Source of the DNA: Solea solea
Taxonomy: Eukaryota > Chordata > Actinopteri > Pleuronectiformes > Soleidae
Assembly (NCBI RefSeq): GCF_958295425.1
Contig: NC_081146.1
Location: forward strand, 15,868,131 to 15,932,130
Reading direction: 5' to 3'
DNA length: 64,000 nt
Numbering within the stretch: the first letter of the stretch is position 1; every line of letters starts with the position of its first letter. The translations under genes were made by a program, and so were the position numbers. The notes beneath the pieces were generated by a model. It had not been told where the DNA came from and searched no databases. It saw only the letters and a program-made list of their open reading frames with translations. Shown piece by piece: positions 47,986-63,261 of this stretch.

Positions 47986-49475
47986 CTTGTGAGGTTCAAC
48001 AGCCTGCAGCTAATTCAAATGATAAATCTGAGAAGCTATTTGAGTATTTGTCAGACGCTAAACAAGTGTAGCAAAAAGGATGATGGAGCTTAGCAAATGG
48101 TCACAAATACAACTAGAAAAAGCCCACAGAGAGCCAAACCTTTGTCGAGGCTGCTCAGTTTCCCACTGTATCAATACAGCCCCTTCTTTTGCAACAGCTG
48201 CTTTTTAAAGAAAAAAGTAGCATCCATATCCCCACCACAAGCACCACCAAATCTAATAATTTCCTTCTTGAACCACAACCTTACATCCCCAGAAAATTGC
48301 ATCCAAATCTGCCTTTTTCTCTTTGAATTATGCTGCTTACAGATGGACAACAGACAAACAGATAACAGACAACTGCAGCCAAAAACACAACCCTCTTGGC
48401 AGAGGTAAATCATTCATTTTAGCATTTCTCTGTTGCCTTGACATTGCACTGTGTAATGGAAGTGTTGTACTTCAAAGGACTTTGGCCAAGTGTGTCTGTT
48501 GGTTGTGCATGTACTTCCCCAGTAAGCAACAGTTTTGCTCTATATTCAGACAGTGAACAGCTGGAATGTAATCGAGAAACAGTTTGGTAAGGCTGCATTC
48601 ACAGACAGCTCATCCAGCAGGGGTTTTTTTTATATCCTGTTATCACCACTGCAACCTCAAAGGGACTTCCTTTCCCACGGTCAGGTTCAGCCATGACACA
48701 GCTGGTCATACAACCATGATGGAGCAAAAGATTAGACAACTGAAATGTAATTAAAAAAATAGAGTTGATCAGTTCAAAGAGACATTTGGAAAAGTCTACC
48801 GCACAGACCCTCTTTCTTTCACAGAAGAGGAGAGTTAAATTAAGTCCAGAGGTTCTAGAGGTCAATTGAGTTCACTATGCGGGTAGATTCAGAGAATACG
48901 TAAAATCACTAAAGGGTAGTCTAACAGAGGAGGGCCAGGCCATGTGTTGGATTAAGCTGTTTTACAGTGAATTTTGGCTTTTTAAACAATACTGAAAATT
49001 GTCTTGTTGGCTCAGTTGGAGACTATATCCAACACGAAGCTCTTGGCTCATCTTTCTACTGTACACTGTTCACATGTGCCTTGGGTTGTGAAACCGTTTC
49101 ATTTAATGTGAGAAAATACAGAGAACTGTCTGTCTTCTTAAGTAACTTTTCCAAGTTATTATGAGGAAGAAACCAGATCACTGCTCTAAATCTCAAACCC
49201 ACTCCTGCTCCTTCTTCTTTTTCCTCTCCTCCTCAGCTTTCTTTGATTTCAAATCTGCGTAATTCTTTTGTTTGCAAGACAAAAACAGCATTCTTTCTAA
49301 TTGAGCAAGGCAGCAGCACAATGCACAAAGCCTGGCAATGTTTTCCCATGGCACAGAGAAAGAGGAAGAGGGCCTTTTACCCGACGATGCATAAGCCCTT
49401 TTCCATTTGTGTAAAACAGTTAACCTTGCATGTTAGGGTATTGTCACTTCACAAAACCATGTAATAAAAAATACC

Positions 49476-49533
49476 ATATATGTATATATATGTATATATG
49501 TATATATACATATATATATACATATATATATAT

Positions 49534-49618
<85 letters not shown>
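49476..49618. repeat. Compound TA/CA/TA microsatellite
   Basis: A TATATG/TATACA tract, then about 16 CA units, then about 23 TA units. Alternating purine-pyrimidine throughout. Several long open frames here are only repeat artefacts. Confidence 0.95.
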
Positions 49619-49620
<2 letters not shown>

Positions 49621-50972
49621 CAACCATTGCAAATGGTAGTATCTGGCTTTAATGTTGTGGCTGAGTTCTTTCTGTAGGGAATTTTCTCAGAGTCTGACAG
49701 AGCTACCACTGTAATCATCAAACACACACACGGTTACAATTAGGCCACATGGCTTTAAGTAACAGAAGGAGAGAGAGAGAGAGAGGAAGAAAGAGGAGAG
49801 ACAGTGGAGGTGAAACAAATAGGGTGAATTTAGAGACAGCTAAGTAGAGCGAGGTGGTAGCTAAGTTTGAGAGAGAAAAGAGACAAGGGGAGATGAAGGG
49901 AGAGAAATATTATACACTGAAGTTGAGATGGCAAGTTAACACGAAACAGGCAGCAAGGGATGAACTGTGGACAAAATAAAGATGGATGGGGGGTGTGGCA
50001 CTTGTGTGCATCCATTTGTATAGGACCAGGTTTAAGATTTTGTGTTTATGTCCATCGTCAAAACTCAATCTCCAGTTTTCAATAGCTGCTTTGAATGAGA
50101 AAAATAGTTGACATCAATCAAACTCTTGCGAGAGAGTCTACAAGACGCGAAGGGTAAACAAACATGGACGACAAACGGTTTCGCTGTTGCTGTTGTTTGC
50201 ACAGAACTATGCGTCGAAGTCACGCATAGACATTGGCATTGTAGTTTAGATATTCTCACTACTTCCTGTCATCTTCTGACCCATGTCCTGTGTCCTACCT
50301 ACTCTTTTCCATTGGCTGTTGATAGCATGTGTGCAGTTGGGTCAGTAACACACAACCTGATTGCGTCTAGAGTCGTCTCCAAAAAAATCAAAACATATTT
50401 GACGGACTGCGAACAGAGGTTGTGTCGGGTCTGTTACCCCTCACACACTAACAAATTTCTTTGCCAACTAGCCAGGCCGACTGTCCCCAACTAGTGCTGA
50501 CTGGAGTAAACTTTGCCCAACTGACGATTTACAGTTGGGTAAAATCGGGCAAAACATGTTGTAGTCTGTCCCCATCTTAAAGTCACAGCCATACTACGTT
50601 TGCATTTGCATTTCCAGATTAAAACATAAAGTGTTAATGAGGCTTTTTGTTGAGAACTGTGTCATCATTTTCAAAGGTCTCAGTTTTTGCCCAGTCATAT
50701 TAGAATGCAGCCGGGAGCTTCCTCACAAAAATGGAGCAAGTAGTGTTTCATACTGGGGTAGTGTTGATCGCAGGCATACCTGGATTAGGATGTATGTTTT
50801 AAAGGAAAACATGGCAGTATGGACGTCGCTTAAATTTGAGTTTGAAAGTGTAGTGATGGTTGCTGCTGCTGCAAGTACCGTTTGATTTTGTTGTGGTGAT
50901 GGGTTTCCTGAGGTAACCACAGAGGAAAAAGGGGAGAGGGAAGTGCTGAAGACCATTAAATACAGTGATATA

Positions 50973-50997
50973 CTCTCACTCCCACTCCCACTCCCAC
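50973..50997. repeat. CTCCCA hexanucleotide tandem repeat
   Basis: Four units of the CTCCCA type, the first slightly diverged. Confidence 0.85.
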
Positions 50998-51892
50998 ATG
51001 ACCTTTATTTACATTCAACAGCAGAACAAAGACAAAGGAGGAGAGATTTTACGACCAAACCTTACCTCAGCGTGGGTCCAAGTGTGGGATGAAAACAACC
51101 TGCTCATAGTAACAATGCCCCCTTTGTGGTTTATTGAGTGCAGCAGTACGTGAATTATTCACTTGTACAACTGCTCACTTTGTCACAGATATTTTGTTTC
51201 CCGCACCCATGGTCATGACATTTACATGTGCATGTATCTCATCTCTTCCTCTGGTTTCCGTGTGCATTTGCCGGGTTTACATACGTATGATAAAGGTGGG
51301 CCGTTGGTCTGTAATTAAAGTATCAAGACCAGTGTAACATCATCTGGTGGAAAGTGCTGGCTGTATACATGTTATGTTTTCCCCCTTTAATTTCTGTGTA
51401 TATAGTGTTGCAGTGGGCCTCTCCTTGCTTGTCTGATAGGAACTTCACATGCATTCAGCAGCTGAATTAAGACAGAGTTGTAAACATTACCGTGCATACA
51501 TTAAGTAAATAGTTTAGATGAAGTTTTTATTGCAGGGTTTAGAAATGAGACTGTAATCCATCAAAAAATCTGACATCCTTACCGCATTGCTCTGTCTTGT
51601 TGTTTCCGTCTGTTTTTTGTATATATTTCTCACTTGGTGATTAAAGTGTTTGCTCCTTTCACTCTCACTGTCTTCCTGTCCACTCTGTAATTCGAAAGCC
51701 ACAACAATTTTTAAGTCCTTTATCTGTTTGTCAATGTTATCATTTTAGTCCCTGATTACAGATGTCTTCTCTCTATTTTACAGTTTTCAACTTCGACATC
51801 CCATTTCAGTGATGTCACTCCACAGGAGTCAAGTGTTCCTGGTAAGACACAGCTAAGTAACGTACCATCTGTATCACCTCTGAAAATAAAGT

Positions 51893-51926
51893 GTTATTAT
51901 TATTGTTATTATTATTATTATTATTT
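51893..51926. repeat. TTA trinucleotide microsatellite
   Basis: About ten TTA units with one TTG. Confidence 0.9.
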
Positions 51927-54900
51927 TACCTTATTTCTCAACCTGCTCCATTTTTTTATTTGACTTGACCTGCCTTTTGGTTATTAACAGAAAAATGATG
52001 GCGTTCATTTACTTGGTTTAGGCTTGTCAAGATGCTGAAAAAAGTCCAATAAAAGAAAAAAGAAAAAGAAAGAAAATTAAGAAAATTACCACAGGATACA
52101 AATGAAAACAACACCATAGTTCTGCTTCACTGCCTGTACTTCCTTGCCTTCCTTTCCCACAACTCATTCTAACTTTTAAATCTCACCTCACCTGACCCTT
52201 CTCCTCTGGCACTTCTCATTTACCAATCTTTGCATTCATTCACTATGTCTTTCTCATCTACACCAAAGCACGAACTGTGGTAACCTCTGCACCAAAGGAT
52301 TTCCCTGTCACTCTTTAATTAGTTCACCAGTACCACACAATAATAGACTCAGTGCTAAACACAAGATGAAAAGATGTAAATGTGAAAATGTGAAAACAAA
52401 ACATCTTGTTCTCTTTACTGTTGTCATCTCCTTTTCTCTTTGTCTTTGCAAAAACCCAAACACGAGCATTCCAGCTGGGCGTGTTGCGTGCTAAAGAAAG
52501 TTAATTGGTACAGAAGTGGCTTAACAAACTTACAGGCCAATGGTGTCTGTTTACAGCCAAGTGAACCAAACCCAACAGATGAATGAATGGAGACACTGCA
52601 GTGACTGCAGCCTGCTCCAGTCAACTTGAATTGGACTCACGTAGGAAACAGGGTTTATTTAAGCTTGATTCACTCAGATTTATTGGTTTAATTGAATGGC
52701 TGACCCATGGTTAAACAGGGTTAAACAACCTCGCTGAACAACGGATGTGAAAAGGGATGAATGGATATTTGGTTGATGATGGGGAAAATTGACAACTTTG
52801 TTTGATGTCCAGTATGGGATCTGGACTGCTACCTGACTTCATGCTGACTTTCCTCTTTGTGTTGTGTAACAAGCTCAGCTTTGGCTGATTATTTAAAAGG
52901 TCACCACCAGGCTTAGATGAATGAACACTAATTAACGGCACTTTTACTCCTGTAACATGGAGAAGATTTTACCATATGCAGTTTACAGTTGCAACCTTGT
53001 TATTGATGCCTGAGGGTCCAGATTTATATCATCCTGTTGATCCAGTTACAGAAAAACGTGCTTTATTATTTGGACAATGTGATAGTATGTTAATGTTCCA
53101 GTCGTGTCCATACAAGACACTGGTCTTCCCAAAAAAGTGCTACGTGCAGGAGCATGTAACGGAACTAAAACAGTGAGCTGCCTCATCTTTTATGTTTGTT
53201 TATATTTGTTTACCAAATTGATTAGAGATTGTTTTCTGTTTTACGATCAGCAGGAGCAGCTTTTAAACTAATACAGATGGGAAGTTGTAAAATTACTTAA
53301 AAATAATGGAGGGTTTGGAGAAGTAAGGTTTCCAAGTAACCTTTATTTACTGATGGAGAACATGTGATAAAGCTCCAGGACTCATAAGAAAGCAGAACTT
53401 GATTGGATTTTATTTTCTGTTTCCAAGAATAAGGCGACTGCGAAAAATGAATCCACCAAGTGATACAATTCAAAGCTCTATAAGCCAAGCACGGCAGTGG
53501 ATCATAAGTGGAAGTTGCCAAATACAGATTTTGCTTGGATTACTCCACTCACAATGAGTTTTTCAGATTTTTTTGGCCCATTATGATGGTCTTGAAAATG
53601 ATTAATTGCCAATAACCTGCTATAGCTATTGATTTTCTGTGATTGGTGGCCAAACTCTTTTCTTTTGACATACAGTACACATGTGTAAAGTTAAAAAACA
53701 AACTTTGCAGGTGATCGATGTGGGCCCAAAGTAATTTAATAACACAATCTCAGCAATAAAAGTCTTCCTTTTACAAGACCACATCCAGGACTCCAGCTGG
53801 ACAACATGGTTTACATGGTCATTTTCAAGGATTTTTATGATCTTGGTGGCAGTATGTGCTCTTTGGGTGATTTCTTGTTTGGATGTCTCAACAGCATGTA
53901 ACAATGAAATGAATTAATCCTTGACATGTTTCACGGCTCCTGTCCAGCTCTGGGCCCACAGAATCACCCAGACCCTGTACACTTCTCTGTCCTTTCACTA
54001 TTACTTGTCTATTAGATAATACAATCACAAATTTATGATAGACTTGGATATTCCCTAAACCATAACTGAAACATAACCCATCATAAATCTGCAGGAGAAT
54101 GTGTAGGCTGCTTTTGAGTAGTCTTGTGAATATAACCACAGTCAGTCCCCTCCTCATCAGTGTTTAGTGGTGTGTGTGTGTTGCTCTCTCTCTCCCTCTG
54201 TGTGTGTGGCGGCTGGAGGAAATGGGGTGGCATTCTGGTTTCTTTTCCCCAGCTCTATAAATGCTGGGGGACTGTTTGTTAACTGTCATTTGATCAGCCT
54301 CTGCCCCCACTCTAACCCGAAATAAAAACCACTGGACATCTGTACCAGCTCTGTGAAGGTGAACCACACTGCTCTACCTTCAGCATCTGCAGGCTGGAGC
54401 ATTTTATGCCATGTGGTTGATCTCTTTGATCCAAAGTGCTTTCTCAACATTGAGTAAACCTTGTCCACAGGCGGTTTTACAGATTGTGAATGGTGAAACA
54501 GAGACTTAACAATGCCATGAATGATTCACATCCGTACTTGGCAAAAAAAAAACAAAAACATCATGGTCACTCTGTGTGTGTCTTTAGGTTATATCCAAAC
54601 ACATGTTGAAACTTCAGACGTATAAAACTAATGATATCACTGGATAGCACTGATTTGATTAATGTCACTAATTTCCAGTGGTAGATAATACCTCAAGTCT
54701 TGCATGATTCACTGACATGTTTGTCATTCATGCAGCGATCAGAGAACTCTTTGTACACCTGATCCGAAAACTTATATCCTCTTTGCCTGGAAATTCTCGT
54801 TCAATTCTGGAAATTGTGGCCGTTGTTCCAGGAACATTGTTATATTTCTCCAAGGCAAGATGATTATCTTACTGTATTAAAAAAAGAGAATCTAGTGGCT

Positions 54901-55824
54901 GCTTAAAACACACAAAACAAGAATACAAAATGTAAAGTCTGGACTCGTCATTCATTAATCACCAAAATCTTGACTAAGGCTTGGTGGTCACCGACCATTT
55001 AAAGCTGGGTTCCTCCTGTTGTTGGGCACAGCTGACCTTCTAAACTTCCTCCAAAGCTGTGCTCTCCTAAACAAGAGGTAAGTCAAACCATCATTAGACA
55101 CAAATGCTTAAATCAGGCACACACTTTGTGACTTTAAACAAATGCAGTAACTCTTCTCATCATAATTGGAACGCTAAGCACTGCAGTCAGGCTGTACTCT
55201 GCTTTAAAAATGATATACAGTGGTGTAATTAACAACTAATTGGTGGCAATTTCTCAAAAGGAGTACAAGTGTAATTTGTTATTTTGCCTGCACAAACACT
55301 ACAAATCAGACAAATTGGGAATAGTTTTAATATTATGCTAATCATATGGGGTTGCCATGGGGTTGTTAGACACTTAGATGAGACATTGTTACTCTTACCA
55401 CTTACCCCCTCCTTCTGGGAACTGAATTACAAGGGGTAGTGGTGAAAATCTAGCCCTGTAAAATGAAACACCCCTTCAAGAATGTGATATGTCATCACGT
55501 AAGCAGACATTACATGTTTTTGCCAGGAATTCAACATACCTTTTTTTTTTTTCTACAAAAAAAATGCAGGTGTCAGCTGTTGTTATATTGTTATTGTGGA
55601 CTGTAGGTATTACTAAGCATTTCTGCCTTGGTGGTGGCCCACATAGGTATGACAAATCACAAAATGCCTGGGAATAGTAGTGGGCCAGTTCATGGAACAT
55701 GTTCGACTGCCTGCAAACAAATGTTGTTGTGGTTAGTGTAGCTATACAACATGTAAACCAGTGTTAGCTTAACTACAGTAACTTTAGTTTCCTTGGATTT
55801 GCTTAATCTGGGAAGGGCTAAGTA

Positions 55825-56345
55825 GGGCTGGGCGATATGGGCAAAAAGTAATATGTCCAGGGGATTTGTTTAAGGCATTAATTGTTGCATTGTAATATAG
55901 ATTATATCATTGGACAGAATGTTTCAGGAAAACAACTCTTATTTTCTTTAAACTTTAGCATCCAAGTAAAAATTCAAAGACTTATAACTGAACTTCAGTG
56001 GAGAAACATTGAACTCTAGGTAAACACTCAGATGCTCTACTGTCGGGAGTGTGTGCAGCAAACAAGCAAGAGCAACTAATAAAACTATTTTAAAGACGTA
56101 GTTGCGGCCTGTGGGGGCTGGTGTCTCCATGTTTTCTCCCTGTGTGGCAGGGAGGATGTGAGTGAGGGGTCATGTGATCATGTAGCCCCACTAATGGTCA
56201 TGCTGCGGCACAGTGGGCTTCTGCTGCACATGTATCAGCAAATGTGTGGAATTTCAGTGGTCATTTAAATTTCAATACTTGACAATGTCAATTAGCATTA
56301 TCTTTAAAACAACAATCACAATATTATCAATATTATTATCATTAG
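55825..56345. repeat. Interspersed repeat beginning GGGCTGGGCGATATGG
   Basis: AGGGCTGGGCGATATGGGCA at its left end and ATTATCTTTAAAACAACAAT...CACAATATTATCAATATTAT at the right. This is a layout common in teleost genomes. The edges and class are uncertain. Confidence 0.45.
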
Positions 56346-56870
56346 TGCTACAAAGTTAGCAGTCAATGCCACCCTGGGGTGCACTGGAGTGAAGGGGTGA
56401 ATTATTCATCATTGGGAGATTTGACCTAAGCACTCCCTATCATTCAACTCATCCTGAGGTGAATCCTGGTTACTCAGTTTAAGTGCAAACACCCGTGTTC
56501 ATGAGCTGAATTATTGATTGGACCATAATAGAAGTGACTTGTCAAGCTCTGTAACAGAAGCACATATTCATGGAAGGTATTTGACATTTAAAAAAAACCC
56601 CAACCTACTTCTACTGTGCAAATTATGTACAGCAATACTATGAATATGTGGAATATATTTTAGTTGGAAAGATATTTATTCAATTGAACCACGTGACACC
56701 GAATGAAAGTGCTTCTTCTGTCAGCATGGGGTCATTATTTCATCTAACATGGTAAAATCCCTGTGAGTGCTCATTATGTCCATGCAGCTATAGGAATATG
56801 TAACCATTTACAAACCTCAACCCCTGAGCAGCACAGTGGACTAACTGACTGTGGGGGCTTTGTTCAGTCT

Positions 56871-56893
56871 GTGTGTGTGTGTGTGTGTGTGTG
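56871..56893. repeat. GT dinucleotide microsatellite
   Basis: About 11 GT units. Confidence 0.95.
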
Positions 56894-58635
56894 AACGCCA
56901 ATATCTTAAAACAGACGAGGAGGGTGGAATTGAGTCGGTGGTGGGGGGGTCTGCCTCGGCGGTGGCCCGTTATGGAAAAAAAAGGCAGCGGGAGGCTGGG
57001 CATGCTCACACACACACACACTGCAGCCTATGAACTATGAGCAGACGCAGACAATCGTACTCTAGAGGCCACTGGAGGTAACTGTGTCAAAGATGTATGG
57101 TGTAGGAAGCGGAGAGAGGAGGGAGCTAAGAGAGAACAGAGGATTCAGGGAAGGAGGGAGGCAGGGTAAGAGGAAGCAGAGCTAGAGGGGCCTGCATGCT
57201 AATTTGAGCCAAAATGAGCAGCAGATGAACTGAAGTGATTTGATATGTAGCCTTCACAAGCACACACTCTCTTTCTTTATCACTCCTTTTCTGTATTTCT
57301 TTCTTTCTATGTATCTAGTTTTTTTTTTCTTTTGTCGTTTCTCCATGTGAGATTCTAACAGATATCTAACAGCAGTTGTAAACAAATGTATTTGTCACTG
57401 AATATGAAATAAAGAAAGTGTTAGGTATTAGCAGTTTTCTATCTGCTTCCCAAGCTGTCAGAGTGTTGTGTTATTGGTTTCAGCTTAGGAGACATACTGT
57501 ATTTGGACAGCTGTTGATAGTTTATGAATATTAATTAGGGCAACTTTAATGAAAAATGTAATGATTTGTTGAAGATGTAGTTGACCTCATAGATTTGTGC
57601 TTCAGGATTCTGGTTTTGTGGATGTAAATGTATCAAGGTAGGAAGCCTGGTGGAATGCTTTGGCTAAATTAAAGGTTGGGGGTGAGCTAAAAATTCACAT
57701 TTTATGGTATATTCCCACATTTTTTCCCCAAAATACAGAGCAAGTAGCTGAAGGCTATGTTTAAATGTCAAATCCATAGAAAATAAATACTCACAAACTA
57801 CTAGTTATTGTCTCCTTAGTATTTGGAAATGCCTAAAAATACACCAACCAAGGAAAAGGGGCAAAGCAAGGCGTGTTTGTTTATGTCAGAGAAAACAAAA
57901 ACAACAACAAAAAAGGAAGTAGGGGAAAACAGCGAGGACATAAATATAAGTTGCATATGACATGTGGGCTTTGCTGTTATGAAACTGAAGTTGAAACAGG
58001 ATTTTCTTACGAGCTGTCAACAAAACACTTAGCTGACTCATTTTTAACTCCCCTTAAGTCTATACTTGCTCAACACACAAAGAAATACAACTTTATATAA
58101 ACTGCCCACACTATAGCTCGGCATAAAAAACACTGCAAAACTATGAATGTGTGTCTGTGTTTGCGTGTTTTTGTGGGTTTTCCAACACATTTCACCACAT
58201 GAAGAACAACCTTCTTTAACATGCTAAGAATGTGAGTAATTGTGTTGATCCAATTATGTGCTGGCCTGCCGTGCCAGAGCCGATTGGGCCACAGAGCACC
58301 ATGGATTTGTTTGAGGAAACACCAAAGACTAAATACCAATTAGCCCATTAGCTGTTAATTCTGGTAGACTCTGCAGCACAGGCTCACAGTTTAACAACAG
58401 ACACACTTCCTGTCACCCTGGAGGCAGAACAGGTACACGCAGCAGGTGAATGCCAAGTGGTTTCTGAGGAACATGCACAGCCCATCTCTTTGACTGAGCG
58501 TTAAGGGGAACTGTGGCATCCAGCCAATCGTGGTGTGCAGATTGATACAAAAAACAGACTGACATCATGGTTCATTATGAAGTTATACTTTGAAAAACAC
58601 TACTTTTTATTATGATTTTCCAAATATTCCAATAT

Positions 58636-58735
58636 TTTTTGTACAAAAGTATTGGTATCGGATAGGTATTGTCGAGTGAGTATTGTCGATACCAGCCTGA
58701 GTTTTACTTGGTATTGTATCGGAAAGGAAATCAGT
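58636..58735. repeat. Interspersed repeat with GTATCG words
   Basis: GTATTGGTATCGGATAGGTA, GTATTGTCGATACCAGCC and GGTATTGTATCGGAAAGGA lie within 100 bases, typical of a dispersed fish repeat. Class not assigned. Confidence 0.4.
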
Positions 58736-61700
58736 GGTATGCAAGCTGTGCTTTGTAAAACTATTCTTTGCTTTTTATGCTTTTGTGGAGTTTCTGTGTT
58801 TTGCTGGGAGCTGAAGGTTTGTTGATATTTGCAGATTCCATTCATACGCAAACTACAACTCACTCCAGCTTGCTAATCACGGAAGTCACGCACTGATGTT
58901 AACACAAGGTACATAGAAGTTTTGTTCTTAAGATTTTCCAATCCAGATTCCAATTCACATAATTCACAGAGGAGGTTTGTGGAAGGCCTCATTTTTGAAG
59001 TCATGTTATGATCTGTTCTGTCATTGGCATTAAAAGAAGATAAATGCATCCATCATCTTACATACAGTGCTTTTAAATCTAAAAATAAAAGCAGAGTTTG
59101 CTGCTACTGACAGAGAGAAGCTCCTGTTGTTCAATTTATTTAGTAATGATAAAACATTTCCCACCCTTAGAATTATTTTAAAGATTTAAAGATTTTTTAA
59201 AATCATTTGCTATCCTTGTGAGACATTGGATTGTACTGACACCGTGGGAAACTGAGCAGCTTGGCAGAGGTTTGCATTCTGAATGCTTTCTCTCGATTCA
59301 ACAGGATTTGGCTATTGACTTATGTGAACAAACTGAGTTACCATATGTCATTTAGGAATCTGATAAATCTCTAAGTAGCCTAAATAGCTTTAGCTAAAGA
59401 TATCCGTGAAATGGTTCACCATATGTGATTCATTTCTCACATTCTGGCATAAATAACACAGGTAATACCAAAAAGAGTCAATGTGATTAATTTCTATACT
59501 AACTCTTGACCTTCAGTATGCAAAATGTAAAATGATTCACCAACTTTAAAGGTTCTTTGTCTCACAGAGTGTTGTTTTCCAGCTGCTAAATCTTTGAATG
59601 ATGGGACCACGACAGACTCTGACATATAAGTCAGAAAGTAAAGCCAACATGGATGTTACACGTTTGCGTAGATGGAAAACTCCTCGATAAATTGATGCAT
59701 GTTGAAAAGAAAAAGCCCAGATGTATATGTATGTTTCCTGGTATGGGTTCATTTGCAAATATGTGTGTGTATGTTATAGTGTGATGGATTTTTAATGTTG
59801 CAATACTTTTGGCAAAGAGCAACTGTTTTGTTTAAGCAATTGTGCAATTCATTTTGTGACTCACAGTCATGAATGTGCAGCGAAAGAATCAGTCAAGTGT
59901 TGGACACGTGTAGGTGATGACCCGATGTAAAACAATAATAATAATCCCCCAAGAAAATACATTGTCAAGCACTATGCTGGGTGGATGGCTGTATTGTTCG
60001 TTAAAGGGCCCACTATATCATAGTTCTAATAATAATAAATAAATAAAATTGACATCTTAAAAAAGGTCAAGCAGAGTTATTCTGGGTCATGCACAGACCT
60101 TACTGTCAACAGTTTTCAACTGAAGAATAGTACCATTAAAATCAACTCAATCAGCAGGGTCAGACACCTAAGGAAAAAATTCTGTTTTTGTATGATTTGG
60201 GAGAAGTGACCCTTAAAGCTATACTGCTCTGTCCAACACTTTATTTGGCTAATACCCCCCTCTCAGTTCACTGAGGCCACTTTGCTGAGCTACAGGGAGA
60301 TCATTAATGACAACGCCAGGCCTTTTTTGACTGCATTTATTTTTACTTTGGAGCATTTTTATTTAACAATATATGTCACATTAGTTCAGCTGTATGGAAT
60401 TGGCACTCCTTTGCACTGTGGTTAGAAAAATGCAACACACTGGACATATAACTAATGAGATCCCTGTGCAGCAAAGTAGCCCAATAAAATCTGTCCTGCA
60501 TTTAATTTTCAGCTTTCACTGTCATAATCTTACTTTTTCAAGGCTTCTATATGTTCATTTGAGTTGGGAAATCCCTCACTGGTAACCATTATGCCTTATG
60601 TAGCTGATGTGAAGTCCCACAGCTTGTCATTATTTGTGTTATCATCCTAAAGCTCCACATGCAAGACAAATTACAGCTGGAAATGACCAGGACATTTTAC
60701 CACTTAAGAAAAACAATCATATAATGATTATAATGATGGCCATTCCATTGGCTTTTCCTCCTCTATGTTTCTATCATTCAGTCACTGAGTCCTTTGATGT
60801 GTCAGGAGACATGAGTAGCTTATTTCTCCAGAGTCTCAAAGAAAACATCCAGGACACTTTAGCCAAGTATGTGCTCCCTCATTCTGAAACACAGACATGG
60901 CACATGGGGGAAGCACAATGAATCACGTTTAAAATACTTCTTCTTTGACCGCAAAAAGCTTTGTTTCAAAAGCTAATTTAATCACTCTGATAGAGGAGTC
61001 TACACCCACATGGCATTTCTGTAGGTATTGTGTGTACATGGTCTTCTGCTCCTGTAATGGTGTTGACATGTTGTATGTTCAGAGATGGTCGTCTGCATAC
61101 CTTGGTTATAACGAGTAGTAATTTGAGTTACTGTTGCCTTTCTATCATTTGAACTGGTCTGGTTATTCTCCTGTGGCATTTTTCACTCAGACTATCATTG
61201 GATATTTCCTATTTTTTAGACAGTGCTATGTAAACCCTAGGGATGTTTGAGCATGAAAATCTGAGTAGATCAGTCCGTCTGGCACCAACAACCGTGGCAT
61301 GTTTAAAGTCACTTTAAACATGCAGTCTGATTCTTGGTTTGCACTTCAGCAGATCATCTTGATCAAGCATTAATCTAAATGCATTGAGTTGCTGCAATGT
61401 GATGATCTTGCTTCCATTTTATTTCACCATGGTTTTATGCTTATGCAGTGCTAGTAAAAAAAAGCTATACGGCCATGCATGTCAAGCGTGTCTACCCCCA
61501 TCATATACAATAATATACACACTCAAAGCAGCATGGGGTGTCAGATCACCAGCACAATTACCTATAAATAAAGTCTTTCAATCTTCAATCTTCAAAAAGA
61601 GAGCAAACATGATGAATTTTATCATATCTTCTAAGTTTTTCCAATGAAAATGATTGAAATGATTTGATGTCTTCATCTTAAATTAGCAAAAACTTGCAAG

Positions 61701-62683
61701 TTCAAGGTTGTATGGAAACCTGGCCCTTTGTTCATTGGTATACCTGCGTATCACATACTACACTACACCAATGCTTAGCCCTGGAAACTTGATCACTGTG
61801 GAGCTGTGTGCTGCAAAGCCCGAGTCAACAAAGAGGAGGAATCATGACTCTCTGATGTATTGTCCCCTTTAGCTTTTCGCAATTTTCCACTAAAAACTCT
61901 CAGTTTGAAATTGTGTTCCAAAAAAAGCTCAGCTCACTTCAACAATTTGGTGCATTCATGTTATTTTGTAAACCACCATTTATCAGGGCACATAGTGGGC
62001 ACAGAAATGTAGCTTACTCACATTTGCTGACTGTGGTGACTCGATGCCCATTGCGTCCAACATTTTTCCATGATGGGTGATGATCAGCGATGTTGTGGGA
62101 TTATGTTAATGAGCAAAGGCACCATTAGGCAGTGGAGTGGTGAGACGAAGATGCAGCAATTTCAGATGGATGCCATTGTGTTGGAGGCTTGTGGAAATGT
62201 CACTGTTGCCACCGACTTCACATTCAGTTCACTCAGCATGAGCATTATCTTCAAGGAATGAGAATTTCAATTCCTTTTTCAAGAAAAAATGTCACAAAAT
62301 GCATTTTTGAGATTTCATGCATAATCACTGTTTTTAAAAAAATCACTGTGGTCACATTTCAAATACAGTCCCTTTCCAACATGAGTCAGCAGGACAATAC
62401 ACATTTGTTTCATGATCTAATTTTATTAACTCATCCTGATAAAAGCAAGCTCCATTGGGTACTGCTGTGGAAAAGCCACTAATGATCATAATTAATGATG
62501 CAGCTACAGTTGGGGGAGGTCAGATGATATAATTCCTTGATGCCAGTAATTTGCGTCTAAGCAGACTGTGCACGCAAATATTTCATGAAAAAACAGGAGC
62601 ATGAGGCTTTGGAGGCACTGATCCAGTCTGACCAATGGATGAGTAACTTCCTGCAGAGATCAGGGTGGTCACAGATTATTGTA

Positions 62684-62728
62684 TGTGTGTGTGTGTGTGT
62701 GTGTGTGCGTGCGTGTGCGTGTGTGTGC

Positions 62729-62760
<32 letters not shown>
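62684..62760. repeat. GT microsatellite with GC interruptions
   Basis: A 77-base alternating purine-pyrimidine tract of GT with scattered GTGC units. Able to adopt Z-DNA in principle. Confidence 0.95.
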
Positions 62761-63261
62761 ATTTTTCGATGGAAGTGGCAATTATCCACCATGGGGTGAC
62801 ACTGCTGGTTGCAAACATTACTGTTTTTCAATGGAACTTGAGGGGAATATTAGTTTACTTCTCATGTGATTTATAAAGTCAGTAAACATTTTCCTGAGGA
62901 GTCGATGGCCTCTATTGCTAGAATCAGCTCTTCTCTAATCGAATGTGGTGTCAATTTTGTAAATTATGTCCCCATTTTAACGAAAATAGATGATAAAGCA
63001 CAACAAATGGGAGTGGGAACCAGTGTGAATGACAGCTTGTGTCTTCCAACGAGTGTCTGTTTGCTGGTGATGACTGTGAATTTATGATTTCAAAAACTGA
63101 CGTGAAATTGCTATTTCTGAGGCATCAAAATAGGAGTTTGTTTTGCAATTGAAAAACTACAATACATCTATTTTTATATACGGTCTATGATTCTTGGTGG
63201 TACATTCAAAGCTACTGTTAATTAATAAAATCCTTCTTATGTCACAATCGCCATCAAGTAA

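Noticed and set aside
49433..49677. Several open frames of IY, TH or CV repeats on both strands
   Set aside because: Pure products of the TA/CA microsatellite.
62557..62876. Open frames of TH or VC repeats
   Set aside because: Products of the GT microsatellite.
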